A stretch of 64,000 nt of DNA from Roseicyclus sp. (lineage in GTDB: Bacteria; Pseudomonadota; Alphaproteobacteria; Rhodobacterales; Rhodobacteraceae). Positions 45,595-55,018 of the stretch are shown here, one piece after another; positions within the stretch are counted from its first letter, which is position 1; each line of letters opens with the position of its first letter. Below the pieces are notes generated by a model. The model worked only from the letters and a program-made list of their open reading frames with translations. It searched no databases and was not told the DNA's origin. The stretch spans positions 1 to 64,000 of the forward strand of contig JAGYJU010000002.1 of NCBI GenBank assembly GCA_018401965.1, read 5' to 3'. The translations under genes and the position numbers were made by a program.

Positions 45595-46314
45595 TTACAA
45601 CGCCTGCCCGACCAAGGCCCCGATGGCGCTGGTGGCGGCCATGGCGACCACGCCCCAGACGATGACGCGCAGTGTCGCCCGCCTGCGGGGTGCGCCGCCC
45701 GCTTGCGCCCCAAGCGCCCCGAGCGCGCCAAGCGCCATCAGCGTCGCGGCCCCCACCCAGATCTGCAAATTGTCCAGGGGGGCAAGCGCCCCGACCGCCA
45801 GCGGCACGGAGGCGCCTGCCGCAAAGGTCAGCGCCGACACCACCGCCGCCTGCAAGGGGCGCGGCGGCGACAGGTCGGTCAGGCCGATTTCATCGCGCAG
45901 ATGCGCGCCAAGCGCGTCGGCCTCTGTCAATTGCTCGGCCACTTCGCGCGCCAGCGTCGGCGGCAGGCCCCGGGTCTCGTAGATCGCCGTCAACTCGTCC
46001 AGCTCGCCATCGGGGTTGCGCACCAGTTCATCGCGTTCGCGGCGGATATCGGCCTGTTCGACATCTTCCTGGCTCGACACCGAGACATATTCCCCGGCTG
46101 CCATCGACAAAGCCCCCGCCGCCATTCCGGCGGTGCCCGCCAGCATGATGGTGACATGATCGGCCGCCCCCGCCGCCACCCCCATGATCAGCGAGGCGGT
46201 GGACAGGATGCCGTCATTGGCCCCCATCACGGCGGCGCGCAGCCAGCCCGACCGGCTGGACAGATGCGGTTCGTCATGCGCCGAGGGGATGCCGTGATGG
46301 TTGGGGCGCGCCAT
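45595..46314 (-). CDS. VIT1/CCC1-family metal transporter
   Basis: A 239-residue membrane protein with five hydrophobic segments. The opening Val-Met-Gly-Ala-Asn-Asp-Gly-Ile-Leu-Ser-Thr-Ala-Ser-Leu (about 29-42) and Ala-Gly-Glu-Tyr-Val-Ser-Val-Ser-Ser-Gln-Glu-Asp are the VIT signatures, followed by the cytosolic Glu-rich metal-binding helices. Members move Fe or Mn out of the cytosol. Its ATG shares a base with the stop of the FAD-oxidase gene, so they are cotranscribed. Confidence 0.92.
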   Translation of the reverse strand: MARPNHHGIPSAHDEPHLSSRSGWLRAAVMGANDGILSTASLIMGVAAGAADHVTIMLAGTAGMAAGALSMAAGEYVSVSSQEDVEQADIRRERDELVRNPDGELDELTAIYETRGLPPTLAREVAEQLTEADALGAHLRDEIGLTDLSPPRPLQAAVVSALTFAAGASVPLAVGALAPLDNLQIWVGAATLMALGALGALGAQAGGAPRRRATLRVIVWGVVAMAATSAIGALVGQAL

Positions 46315-47719
46315 CAGGTCAACCCCATCTTGCCGGGGTTCAGGATGCCCAGCGGATCGATCCCGCGCTTGATCGCCTGCATCATCGTCATCGCCCCCGG
46401 CCCCAGTTCCCGTTCCAGATATTTCGCCTTGCCCTGCCCGATGCCATGTTCGCCGGTGCAGGTGCCGCCCATCGAGATGGCCAGATCGTTGAGCCAGCCG
46501 ATGAAGTCTTCGGCTTGGTCGATTTCCGCGTGATTGTCCATGTCAACCAGCAAGAGACAGTGGAAATTGCCATCGCCCACATGGCCGACGATCGGGGCCA
46601 TCATGCCCGCGCTGGCCAGGCGATCCTGGGCGGCGGTGACGCAATCGGCCAGGCGGCTGACCGGCACGCAGACATCGGTGGACAGACCTTTCGCACCGGG
46701 GCGCAGTTGCAGCCCGGCCCAATAGGCATCATGGCGCGCCTGCCAGAGCGCGTTGCGGTCTTCCTCCCGCGTGGTGAAGGTGAACCCGGTGCCGCCCATG
46801 TCGGAGGCGATCTCGCCAAAGGCCTGGGCCTGTTCGGCAACGCCCGCCTCGGACCCGTGGAATTCCAGAAGCAGCAAGGGCGCCTCGGGCAAGGACAGTT
46901 TCGAATAGGCGTTGACCGCGCGCACCTGCAGCGCGTCCAGCAATTCGATCCGCGCCACGGGCAGGCCATACTGGATGGTCACGATCACCGCGTTGCAGGC
47001 GGCCTCGACCGAGGGGAAGGAACAGGTGGCAGCCGAAACCGCCTCGGGGATGCCGCGCAGGCGCAGGGTCAATTCGGTGATCAGGCCCAAAGTGCCTTCG
47101 GACCCGACCATCAACCGCGTCAGATCATAGCCCGCCGATGATTTGCGCGCGCGCGCTGCCGTTGTCACCACCTCGCCCGAGGGCAACACCGCCTTGAGCG
47201 CAAGGATATTGTCCTTCATCGTGCCGTAGCGCACCGCGTTGGTGCCGCTGGCCCCTGTCGCGGCCATGCCCCCGATGGAGGCATCGGCGCCCGGATCGAC
47301 GGAAAAGAACAACCCTGTGTCGCGCAGGTGGGTGTTGAGCGCCTTGCGCGTCACACCGGGTTGCACAACCGCATCCATATCTTCGGCATTGACCTGGAGA
47401 ATGGCATTCATATCTTTGAAATCAAAGATATTCCACCAAAGGGCGCATTCACGTGCCCTTCCAGCGACGACCCGGTGCCAAAGGGGATGACGGGCACGCG
47501 ATGATCGCTGCAGATGCGCAGAACCTCTTGCACCTCGGCGGTGTTGCGGGGGCAGAACACGGCATCGGGGGCCTGGTTGGACAGCCATGTGGTGGTATGG
47601 GCGTGCTGTTGGCGCAGCGCGAGCCCGGTGTCCAGCCGCGCGCCGAACCTTTGCCGCAGCACGCCAAGCGCCGCGTCGATGCCCACATCATTGCGCGACA
47701 GGGTTTCAGAACCAGGCAT
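46314..47719 (-). CDS. FAD-binding oxidase, GlcD / D-lactate dehydrogenase-like (frameshifted)
   Basis: About 468 residues when repaired. The PCMH FAD-binding half has Pro-Phe-Gly-Thr-Gly-Ser-Ser-Leu-Glu-Gly-His, Asp-Pro-Gly-Ala-Asp-Ala-Ser-Ile-Gly-Gly-Met and Val-Gly-Ser-Glu-Gly-Thr-Leu-Gly; the oxidase half ends Gly-Glu-His-Gly-Ile-Gly-Gln-Gly-Lys and Leu-Asn-Pro-Gly-Lys. It oxidises a 2-hydroxy acid. One T is missing from a TTT on the coding strand near 47424-47426; restoring it joins Gly-Gly-Ile-Ser to Phe-Asp-Phe-Lys-Asp. I chose the start at 47719, with AAGGGAG six bases upstream; 47725 is the alternative. Confidence 0.9.
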
Positions 47720-47860
47720 CGACATCTCCCTTGGCATGTTGCTTGGCCATGTTATCCCCGCAGCCCTGCCCCGGCGCAAGGCCGGTGCGGCCCCTTGTCA
47801 TGGCCCGCCGCATGGCATTTGATGCGACGACACGGGACGGGGATGGAACCGAGGGTGGAT

Positions 47861-49358
47861 ATGACACGCGCGACGCCGCTTTGGCTATTGGTGGGATTGC
47901 AGGGCGGTATTTCCGCTGCCTCCCTTGTGGTGGAAATCGTGGCGGGCCGGATGCTTGCGCCGCATGTGGGCATGTCGCTCTACACCTGGACGGCGGTGAT
48001 CGCGGTGGTTCTGGCCGGGTTTTCGGCGGGCCATTGGTGGGGCGGTCGGCTGGCCGAAAAAGACGCCGCCCCGGCACTGGCCTGGACCGGGGGCGCGATC
48101 CTGGCGGCGGCGCTGACCACGGCGGGGGCGGTGTTGATCCTGCCCGTGGCCGCGGGCCCGGTTCTGACCGCCGTGACCGACCCGGTTTGGGGCATCACGG
48201 CGCTGACCATGGTGGTGTTTTTCCTGCCCTCGTTCTTTGCCGGGGTCCCGGCCCCGGTATTGGCGCAAATCGCCATCGACACCCAAGACCGGTCCGGCCG
48301 GGCCCTGGGGGCGATGTTCGCATCCGGCGCGGTCGGCGCGATTGCGGGGGTGTTGCTGGCCGGTTTCGTCTTCATCGGCTGGCTGGGGTCGGCCCTGACG
48401 CTGGTGGTGGTGACGGTTCTCTATATCGCGTCGGGGTTGCTGTTTTTCTGGCTGGCGCGCTCGCGCCTGTTCGGCATCGCGGTTCTGGCGGGGGCTGCGG
48501 CGGCGGGCATGGCGGGGCTGGCCCTGGCGGCACCGGCGCAATGCCAGGAAGAGACGCGGTATTTCTGTCTGCGGGTCGATGATCTTTCGGCCGATCCGAA
48601 CAGCCCGGTGCATTTGATGGTGATCGACCACCTCGCCCATGGGATCAGCGCGCGCGATCTGCCCGAGGTCCAGTTCACCGTGCATGGCGCGATGCTGGAC
48701 ACGCTGACGCGGATGCGCGCGCCGCGCGAAGATTTTTCGACCTATGTCATCGGTGGCGGATCCTTTTCCGTGCCGCGCAGCCTGATGGCGCAGGGCGCTG
48801 GCCCGATGACGGTGGCCGAGATCGACCCCGAGGTGACGGCGCTGGCCGCCGCCGAATTCTGGTTCGATCCCGAAAGCGCCGAGATCTGGCACGAGGATGC
48901 GCGGCGTGCCCTCTTGGTGCGGCCCGAGGCGCGGTTCGACATCGTGATCGGCGATGCGTTCACCGACGTGGTGGTGCCGGTGCACCTGGTCACGCGCGAA
49001 TTCTTTGAACTGGTCGCGGCGCGGATGACGCCCGAGGGGTCATTCCTGATGACGGTGATCGATTACGAGGACCGGCTTGGATCGCTGGGGTCCATCGTTC
49101 TGACGCTGCGCGAAGTGTTCCCGGTGGTCGAGGTCTGGACCCAGGCCGCCCAACCCGCGCCGGGATCGCGGATGGTCTTTGCCGTGGTGGCGGGCAGCAC
49201 GCCCACCCCGGTCGACCAGTTCAGCGCCTCGGCGCCCGACCTGATGACCTTCGGCGCCCTGGGCGATGGGTTCGTGCACGCAGCTGGCCGATGCGCGCGG
49301 CATGATCCTGACCGATGATTACGCGCCGATCGACCGGCTGATGGGGCGCAAGGACTAA
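47861..49358 (+). CDS. Membrane-fused spermidine synthase-like protein (frameshift near 3' end)
   Basis: About 498 residues. The N-terminal half has seven to eight helices (Leu-Gln-Gly-Gly-Ile-Ser-Ala, then repeated hydrophobic runs). The C-terminal half is a SpeE-like methyltransferase fold with Gly-Gly-Gly-Ser-Phe-Ser-Val-Pro (AdoMet loop), Val-Ala-Glu-Ile-Asp-Pro-Glu-Val and Ile-Gly-Asp-Ala-Phe-Thr-Asp. Aminopropyl transfer is not proven; several such proteins are uncharacterised. The start at 47861 follows GAGGGTGG. The frame breaks at 49275-49283; the shifted frame restores Gln-Leu-Ala-Asp-Ala-Arg-Gly-Met-Ile-Leu-Thr-Asp-Asp-Tyr-Ala-Pro and ends at 49358. Confidence 0.86.
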
Positions 49359-49378
49359 CCGCGCGCCCCTGACACCCG

Positions 49379-50602
49379 TCAGGCGAACAGATCGTGGCAG
49401 AGTTCCAGCGCCTCGATCAGCGTGTCGACCTCGGCCTTGGTGTTGTACATGCCGAAACTGGCGCGGCAGGTCGCGGTCAGGCCCAGGTGGTCCATCAGCG
49501 GCCCGGCGCAATGCTGGCCCGCGCGCACCGCCACCCCGCGCTTGTCGAGCACGGTGGAAATGTCATGCGCATGGGCCGCGCCATCCAGCGTGAAGGAAAA
49601 GATCGCGCCCTTGGTGGCGGAATTTCCCTGCACAGTCAGCCAGTTCAGCCCCGAGAGCCGCGCTTGGGCGTAATCGCGCAGCCCCGCCTCGTGCGTGGCG
49701 ATCTTGTCCAGGCCGATGCCCATCATGTAATCGAGCGCCACGCCAAGACCGATCTGTTGCACGATGCCCGGTGTGCCCGCCTCGAATTTCATCGGCGGAT
49801 CGTTGTAGATGACCGTGTCGCGCCGCACCTCGCGGATCATGTCACCGCCGCCGATGAAGGGGCGCATTTCGGCCATGCGCTCGGCCTTGATGTGGATCGC
49901 GCCAGACCCTGACGGGCCATAAAGCTTGTGGCCCGTGATGGCATAGAAATCGGCACCCAGCTCATCCAGCGCCAAGGGCATGTGAACGGCGGCCTGCGAC
50001 CCGTCGATGAGCACCGGCACACCGCGCGCATGGGCGGCATCGATCACCGGTTTGATGTCGAACACCGTGCCCAGAACGTTCGACATATGCGACATGGCGA
50101 CCAGTTTCGTGCGCGGGCCGATGGCGTCGATCATCGCCTGCGGGTCCAGATCGCCCGTTGCGTCCACCTCGACCCATTTCAAGACCACGCCCTGGCGTTC
50201 CCGCAGGAAATGCCAGGGCACGATATTGGCGTGATGTTCCGCGATGGTCAGCACGATTTCATCGCCCGGCCCAAGGTGCTGCATGGCCCAGCCATAGGCG
50301 ACCAGGTTGATGCCTTCGGTCGCGCCCGAGGTGAAGACGATCTCATCCTCGTTCCGCACGCCCAGGAACCGGGCGATGGTGCCGCGCACGGCTTCGTATT
50401 TTTCGGTCGCAAGGTTCGACAGGTAGTGCAACCCGCGGTGAACGTTGGAATATTCCTGGCAATAGGCCTGGGTGATGGCGTCGATCACCACCTGCGGTTT
50501 CTGCGCGCTGGCCCCGTTGTCAAGATAGACCAGCGGCTTGCCGTTCACCTGCCGGGACAGGATCGGGAAATCGGCGCGGATCGCTGCGATGTCATAGGTC
50601 AT
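49379..50602 (-). CDS. sufS: Cysteine desulfurase SufS
   Basis: A 407-residue PLP enzyme that takes sulfur from cysteine for Fe-S assembly. PLP Lys lies in Ile-Thr-Gly-His-Lys-Leu-Tyr-Gly-Pro (about 224-232), and the persulfide Cys in Arg-Ala-Gly-Gln-His-Cys-Ala-Gly-Pro (about 360-368). Asn-Val-His-Arg-Gly-Leu-His and Glu-His-His-Ala-Asn are type II desulfurase marks. Last gene of the suf operon in this window; its ATG is one base past the Yip1 stop. A second, NifS/IscS-type desulfurase is at the operon's 5' end. Confidence 0.96.
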   Translation of the reverse strand: MTYDIAAIRADFPILSRQVNGKPLVYLDNGASAQKPQVVIDAITQAYCQEYSNVHRGLHYLSNLATEKYEAVRGTIARFLGVRNEDEIVFTSGATEGINLVAYGWAMQHLGPGDEIVLTIAEHHANIVPWHFLRERQGVVLKWVEVDATGDLDPQAMIDAIGPRTKLVAMSHMSNVLGTVFDIKPVIDAAHARGVPVLIDGSQAAVHMPLALDELGADFYAITGHKLYGPSGSGAIHIKAERMAEMRPFIGGGDMIREVRRDTVIYNDPPMKFEAGTPGIVQQIGLGVALDYMMGIGLDKIATHEAGLRDYAQARLSGLNWLTVQGNSATKGAIFSFTLDGAAHAHDISTVLDKRGVAVRAGQHCAGPLMDHLGLTATCRASFGMYNTKAEVDTLIEALELCHDLFA

Positions 50603-51202
50603 TCAAACGGGTCCGAAGGTGATGCCAAGCATGGTCAGGACCAGGCTGAGCGTGAACAGGATCGCAACGGCCGACAGGATCGTCATCCCGAAGACCTTGC
50701 CCAAGGATGCAAAGCCATGCAGCGTCGCGATGAAATTGACGAGCAGCCAGAAAAACAGCCCCAGCGCGAGGATCGAGATCACCCCCGCCACGGGCGGGAT
50801 CACCAGCACCGCGACCAGTTGCACGATCTGCACGCAGATGAAGATGAACTGCAACCAGACGACCAGCGCCAAGGCCTCGTCGAACTGGCCGGTGCCACCG
50901 AAGAAACGCCCGATATGGGTCATGGCATGGGTCATCAGCACAAGGAACGCGGCCTGCAACAGCCCCATGATCACCGGCGCCCCGGCGATCGGCCCGGTCA
51001 GCGGCCCATCCTGCGAGACATCGGCCAGCACGTAGAGAAGATCGCCAAGCAGCATCGACAAGACGATGACCAGCGCAAAGGCCAGCCACAGCGCCTGGCG
51101 CGGCAAGCCAAGGCTCAGGATCGTTTCGGCCCCTTCGCGGGGGTTCGACACGGTGTCGCGGGCCAGCCGCAACAGGGGGCCAAGGCTGAGCAGATGGGTC
51201 AT
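50603..51202 (-). CDS. Yip1-family membrane protein (1)
   Basis: A 199-residue protein with five helices. The N-terminal Asp-Thr-Val-Ser-Asn-Pro-Arg-Glu-Gly-Ala (about 16-25) and the long hydrophobic blocks match the Yip1 domain. Overlaps the next-upstream gene by 4 bp. It sits inside the suf operon in Rhodobacterales but has no known Fe-S role. Confidence 0.82.
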   Translation of the reverse strand: MTHLLSLGPLLRLARDTVSNPREGAETILSLGLPRQALWLAFALVIVLSMLLGDLLYVLADVSQDGPLTGPIAGAPVIMGLLQAAFLVLMTHAMTHIGRFFGGTGQFDEALALVVWLQFIFICVQIVQLVAVLVIPPVAGVISILALGLFFWLLVNFIATLHGFASLGKVFGMTILSAVAILFTLSLVLTMLGITFGPV

Positions 51203-51708
51203 GGGTGTCTATGCGCCTCGGGTTCGCGTTCCGCCTCGATCATCGACATGCCCCAGATCGTCAGGAAGGCAAGCAAGACGATGCCCCCCGCGACAGTCTG
51301 CGCCGGGCCGGGGCCGATGAAGCCCGACACAAGGCCATGAAACAGCCAGGCGGGTGATGTGGCCAAGAGCGACCAGAACAGCGCCAGGCGGGCCGAATAC
51401 CAGGTGCCGCGCCCCCCGATCAGCCGCGCCACCAGGTGGGTCAGCCCCGCCAGCGCATAGGCCATCAGGGGCCAGATCATCAGCATGGCGAAAAAGGTGA
51501 TCGCCAAGACCGCCTCGAGCGGGGGGCCACCGGGATCGGCCAGGTAGACCTCGCGGCTGATCCGGGGCCATTGCGCCACAAAGATGATCAGGCAGGCGAC
51601 GATCAGCATCGCCAGCGCGCGGTCTTCGCGCTGACCCATGGACAGCAGCCGCCGCATCACGCGCGCGGGCCGCCGCCATGTGGCCAGGATATCGGTCGTC
51701 ACCGCCAT
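51199..51708 (-). CDS. Yip1-like membrane protein (2)
   Basis: A 169-residue four-helix protein, shorter relative of the previous one (Thr-Trp-Arg-Arg-Pro-Ala-Arg-Val-Met-Arg start in place of Ser-Asn-Pro-Arg). It has 4-bp overlap with Yip1 (1) and starts 4 bp after the sufD stop. Function unknown. Confidence 0.75.
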   Translation of the reverse strand: MAVTTDILATWRRPARVMRRLLSMGQREDRALAMLIVACLIIFVAQWPRISREVYLADPGGPPLEAVLAITFFAMLMIWPLMAYALAGLTHLVARLIGGRGTWYSARLALFWSLLATSPAWLFHGLVSGFIGPGPAQTVAGGIVLLAFLTIWGMSMIEAEREPEAHRHP

Positions 51709-51711
51709 GGG

Positions 51712-53012
51712 TCAGTCCCGCCTGCGGCGGTCAAGCCACAGTTGCAGCCGGGTGCGGATGTCATCTTGCAGGGCGGGGTCCTCGATCTCGGCGATGGCTT
51801 CGTCGATGAAGGCCAGAACCAGCAGATCGATCGCGGTTTCACGCGGCACGCCGCGCGCGCGCAGGTAGAACAGCGCCGTGTCGTCAATCGCCCCGGTGGT
51901 CGATCCATGCGAACATTTCACGTCATCGGCGTAGATTTCCAGTTCCGGCTTGGCCTGGAACGACGCCTCGTCATCCAGCAACAGCGCCTGGCTGATCTGG
52001 TAGCCATCGGTTTTCTGCGCGCCGGGCTTGACCAGGATCTTGCCCTGGAACACGCCCGCCGCCCCGTTGCGCAACACCTTCTTGAACACCTGCCGGCTTT
52101 CGCAGCCGACGGCGTCATGGGTGATGAACACGGTGTCATCCTGGTGGAAGGCGTTGATCTTGGCATCGCCCATGGCCGCGCCCGCGACATGGGCGATGGC
52201 GCCATTGCCCGCGATCTCGATCACGTGTTCATTGCGCGTCATCACGCCATTGACCGTGAGGGTAAAGGATTTGTAGGCGCTTTCCGCCCCGATCCGGGCG
52301 AACATATGGGTGGCGGCGCGGCGTTCATGGTCGCGGCCTTGCGCGCGGACATGATGGAACCGGCCCCGATCCGCGACGCTGATTTCCATGCATTTGTTGA
52401 ACCGCGCGGCGGCGGGCCCGTTTTCGAGGATGGTCAGCTCGGCCCCCTCTTCCACGCGCACGACATGGTGCAGGATCGCATCCGAGGTTTCGGCGCCGTG
52501 CAGGTAGACCAGGCTGATCGGCTTGGCCACCTTGGCGGTGGCGCGGATCACGATACCGTCGGTGGCATAGGCGGTGTTGAGCGCCGCAAGCGGGCGGGCA
52601 ACCGGGGTCTGGCCCGCGGTTTCCAGCACGCCGTACAGGTCGCGCGCCCAGTGGATGTCTTTGGCCATCGCATCCGACAGGCGGTCGATTTCGACCCCGC
52701 CAGTGCCAGGTCGTCAGAGGCGGCGGCATCAAACACCCCGTCGACAAAGACGATGCGCAAGCGGTCGACGGCATCGAAGAGCGGCGCCTCGTCGCCCGCG
52801 TCGAACAGGGCCGCCTGCGGTGCCGCGACCTGGGTCAGACTGGTCGGATCGGTGAATTTCCAGTATTCGTCGCGCCGGCTCGGCAGGCCCATCGACCGCA
52901 GCCGCGCCTGTGCCTGCGCGCGCGCCTCGGTGGCCCAAGCCCCGCCCTTGGGCAGGGTCAGCGCCGCGAGCCGGGTTTCGGTCAGATCCTGTTTCGCATT
53001 CGCCACGGCCAT
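51712..53012 (-). CDS. sufD: Fe-S assembly protein SufD (frameshifted)
   Basis: About 433 residues when repaired; part of the SufBCD scaffold. The N-terminal piece has Pro-Ser-Arg-Arg-Asp-Glu-Tyr-Trp-Lys-Phe-Thr-Asp. The C-terminal beta-helix piece has Val-Lys-Cys-Ser-His-Gly-Ser-Thr-Thr-Gly with the conserved Cys/His, and Tyr-Leu-Arg-Ala-Arg-Gly. The break is in a four-C run at 52695-52698 (plus strand); one more base joins Leu-Ala-Gly to Val-Glu-Ile-Asp-Arg-Leu-Ser-Asp. Its ATG overlaps the sufC stop by one base. Confidence 0.94.
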
Positions 53013-53767
53013 CACACCACCTCGGACAGGATATCGGCGTAACCGTTCTGTTCCACCTCGAGCGCCAGCTCCGGGCCGCCGGTCTTGATGATGCGGCCAT
53101 GCGCCATGATGTGGACGACATCGGGTTTGATGTGATCCAGCAGGCGCTGGTAATGGGTGATCACCAGAAAGCCCCGGCCCGCGTCGCGCAGCGCGTTGAC
53201 GCCATCGGCCACCAGTTTCATCGCATCGACATCCAGGCCGCTGTCGGTTTCATCCAGGATGCACATCTTGGGTTCCAGCATGGCCATTTGCAGGATTTCA
53301 TTGCGCTTTTTCTCGCCGCCCGAAAAGCCGACATTGACCGGACGCTTGAGCATATCGGCATCGATCTTGAGCGATTTGGCCTTTTCGCGGATCAGCTTGA
53401 GGAAATCGCCGGCGCTGATTTCATCTTCGCCGCGGGTCTTGCGCTGTGCGTTCAACGCGGTGCGCAGAAAGGTCATGTTGCCGACACCGGGAATTTCCAC
53501 CGGGTATTGAAAGGCCAGGAACAGGCCTGCGGCGGCGCGGTCTTCGGGCTCCATGCCGAGCAGGTCTTGCCCTTCGAGCGTGGCACTGCCCTCGGTCACC
53601 TCATAGCCGTCGCGCCCCGACAAGACATAGCTGAGCGTGGATTTGCCCGACCCGTTCGGCCCCATGATCGCGTGAACCTTGCCCGCCTCCACGGTCAGGT
53701 CGACACCCTTGAGGATCTGCTTGTCCTCGTCTTCCAGTTTCACGTGCAGGTTCTTGATGGTCAGCAT
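53012..53767 (-). CDS. sufC: Fe-S assembly ATPase SufC
   Basis: A 251-residue ABC-type ATPase that works with SufB and SufD. Walker A Gly-Pro-Asn-Gly-Ser-Gly-Lys-Ser-Thr (about 35-43), the SufC-specific Gly-Gly-Glu-Lys-Lys-Arg-Asn-Glu signature, and Walker B Cys-Ile-Leu-Asp-Glu-Thr-Asp-Ser-Gly-Leu-Asp. I use the ATG at 53767, beginning Met-Leu-Thr-Ile-Lys-Asn-Leu. Confidence 0.97.
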   Translation of the reverse strand: MLTIKNLHVKLEDEDKQILKGVDLTVEAGKVHAIMGPNGSGKSTLSYVLSGRDGYEVTEGSATLEGQDLLGMEPEDRAAAGLFLAFQYPVEIPGVGNMTFLRTALNAQRKTRGEDEISAGDFLKLIREKAKSLKIDADMLKRPVNVGFSGGEKKRNEILQMAMLEPKMCILDETDSGLDVDAMKLVADGVNALRDAGRGFLVITHYQRLLDHIKPDVVHIMAHGRIIKTGGPELALEVEQNGYADILSEVV

Positions 53768-53819
53768 GGGTCGGTATCCTTTCGTCAATTCAAGACAGGG
53801 GCCGTCACGGGCAATGCGG

Positions 53820-54707
53820 TCAATCCTCGGGCCGCGCGGTGACATGGGGCAATTGGTCGATGTAATCATGCACCGAACCCGCCGACAGCGCGCCGCGCGC
53901 GACCAGTTCGGCCATCGCGGCCACGGTTACGTCCTGGCTGTCGACCACCGCATCGGCCAGGATCGCCAGGTGTTTCAGCGCCTCGGTCGGCAGGCTCGGC
54001 AGTGACAGGATGTTGCGCAGGAACACCAGGTCGCCATCGACGAACTGGCTTCGGTACTTGCGGCGGTGCAGGCGTTCGCTGAAGGCGCCGAGGAAGGCAA
54101 AACTATGCGTCGACTGGAACTTGTGCAGGCTGTAGCCCAAGGGGCGCAGGGTTGCGATCTGCGCGTCCAGCAAGGGTTGATCGACATAAAGCGGCACGGC
54201 GGCGGCTTCGGTGATGACGCAAAGCGCCTGCGACAGCTTTTTCTTGCCGCCCTTGAACACCTCGACCTCGCCGCCCTGGATGTCGATCTTGAGCAAGTCG
54301 AATTCGGGCAGATCGGCCAGATCATCCAGCTTGCAGGTCTTGAGCTTGATCCGGTCAATCACCGTGGCGATGTCGTGAAAGCGGTTCAGCGCGTCAAAGG
54401 TCGCAATATTGGGTTCCAGCGTCGAGGTCATGCCGGAGCCTGCGCAGATGCGCAGTTCGACCGTCTTGCCCGACCCGACCGCATGGGGCAGGTAATGTTC
54501 CAAGGGCCCCGCCTGAGCCACGATCTTGTCATAGGCGGCGGGGTGCGGCTCGAAGCCCCAGACCTCGCACAGGCCCGCCTCGAGCAGCCCCGCATAGGGC
54601 GGCGCGCTCAGCGGGTTGGCGCCCACGTCCACGACCCGCGTCAACCGCTCTGGCGCCACGGCATCGCACATAAGCCGCGCCCGCGTCTTGTCAAACCCCA
54701 TACCCAT
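53820..54707 (-). CDS. FkbM-family methyltransferase
   Basis: A 295-residue class I AdoMet-dependent methyltransferase. Val-Val-Asp-Val-Gly-Ala-Asn-Pro (about 26-33) is motif I, and Leu-Leu-Lys-Ile-Asp-Ile-Gln-Gly-Gly-Glu-Val (around 140-150) is the FkbM hallmark. Targets are usually sugars or glycolipids. I use the ATG at 54707, which has AAGGG upstream. It sits between sufB and sufC, 52 bp before sufC, which is unusual for a modification enzyme. Role in Fe-S work is not evident; it may simply share the transcript. Confidence 0.87.
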   Translation of the reverse strand: MGMGFDKTRARLMCDAVAPERLTRVVDVGANPLSAPPYAGLLEAGLCEVWGFEPHPAAYDKIVAQAGPLEHYLPHAVGSGKTVELRICAGSGMTSTLEPNIATFDALNRFHDIATVIDRIKLKTCKLDDLADLPEFDLLKIDIQGGEVEVFKGGKKKLSQALCVITEAAAVPLYVDQPLLDAQIATLRPLGYSLHKFQSTHSFAFLGAFSERLHRRKYRSQFVDGDLVFLRNILSLPSLPTEALKHLAILADAVVDSQDVTVAAMAELVARGALSAGSVHDYIDQLPHVTARPED

Positions 54708-54823
54708 GAAACTACCCTTCAAGAAGACACAAGAGGCGCATCGAACCTTGCCGCGCCCAGAACGATGCCCTGCCCGGCCCCGGCGCTGCCCCCGACAGGT
54801 CGGGAGGCGGCGACGGCCACCGG

Positions 54824-55018
54824 TCAGCCCCGCATCACGAGCTTGGCCGACACATGCGACACGACGGTTGCCACCACGGCGGAAAACGCCGCCAACCCCG
54901 GACCACCCGGTTGCCAGATGCCATAGGTCAGCGTCATCAAGATCACCACGCCGAGCGCCACCAACAGGGCATAGCGCGGCCGTGGCTCTGCGGCGGTAAG
55001 CCAGAATTTCCAGTTCAT
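54824..55018 (-). CDS. Small two-helix membrane protein
   Basis: A 64-residue protein. After Asn-Trp-Lys-Phe-Trp-Leu-Thr, two hydrophobic helices (about 16-36 and 41-60) are separated by Gly-Gly-Pro-Gly. Its ATG shares a base with the sufB TGA (TGATG), good evidence that it is translated. Unknown family. Confidence 0.7.
   Translation of the reverse strand: MNWKFWLTAAEPRPRYALLVALGVVILMTLTYGIWQPGGPGLAAFSAVVATVVSHVSAKLVMRG

Noticed and set aside
45430..46533. 367-codon frame opposite the VIT gene
   Set aside because: Shadow ORF; the VIT protein on the other strand has full signatures.
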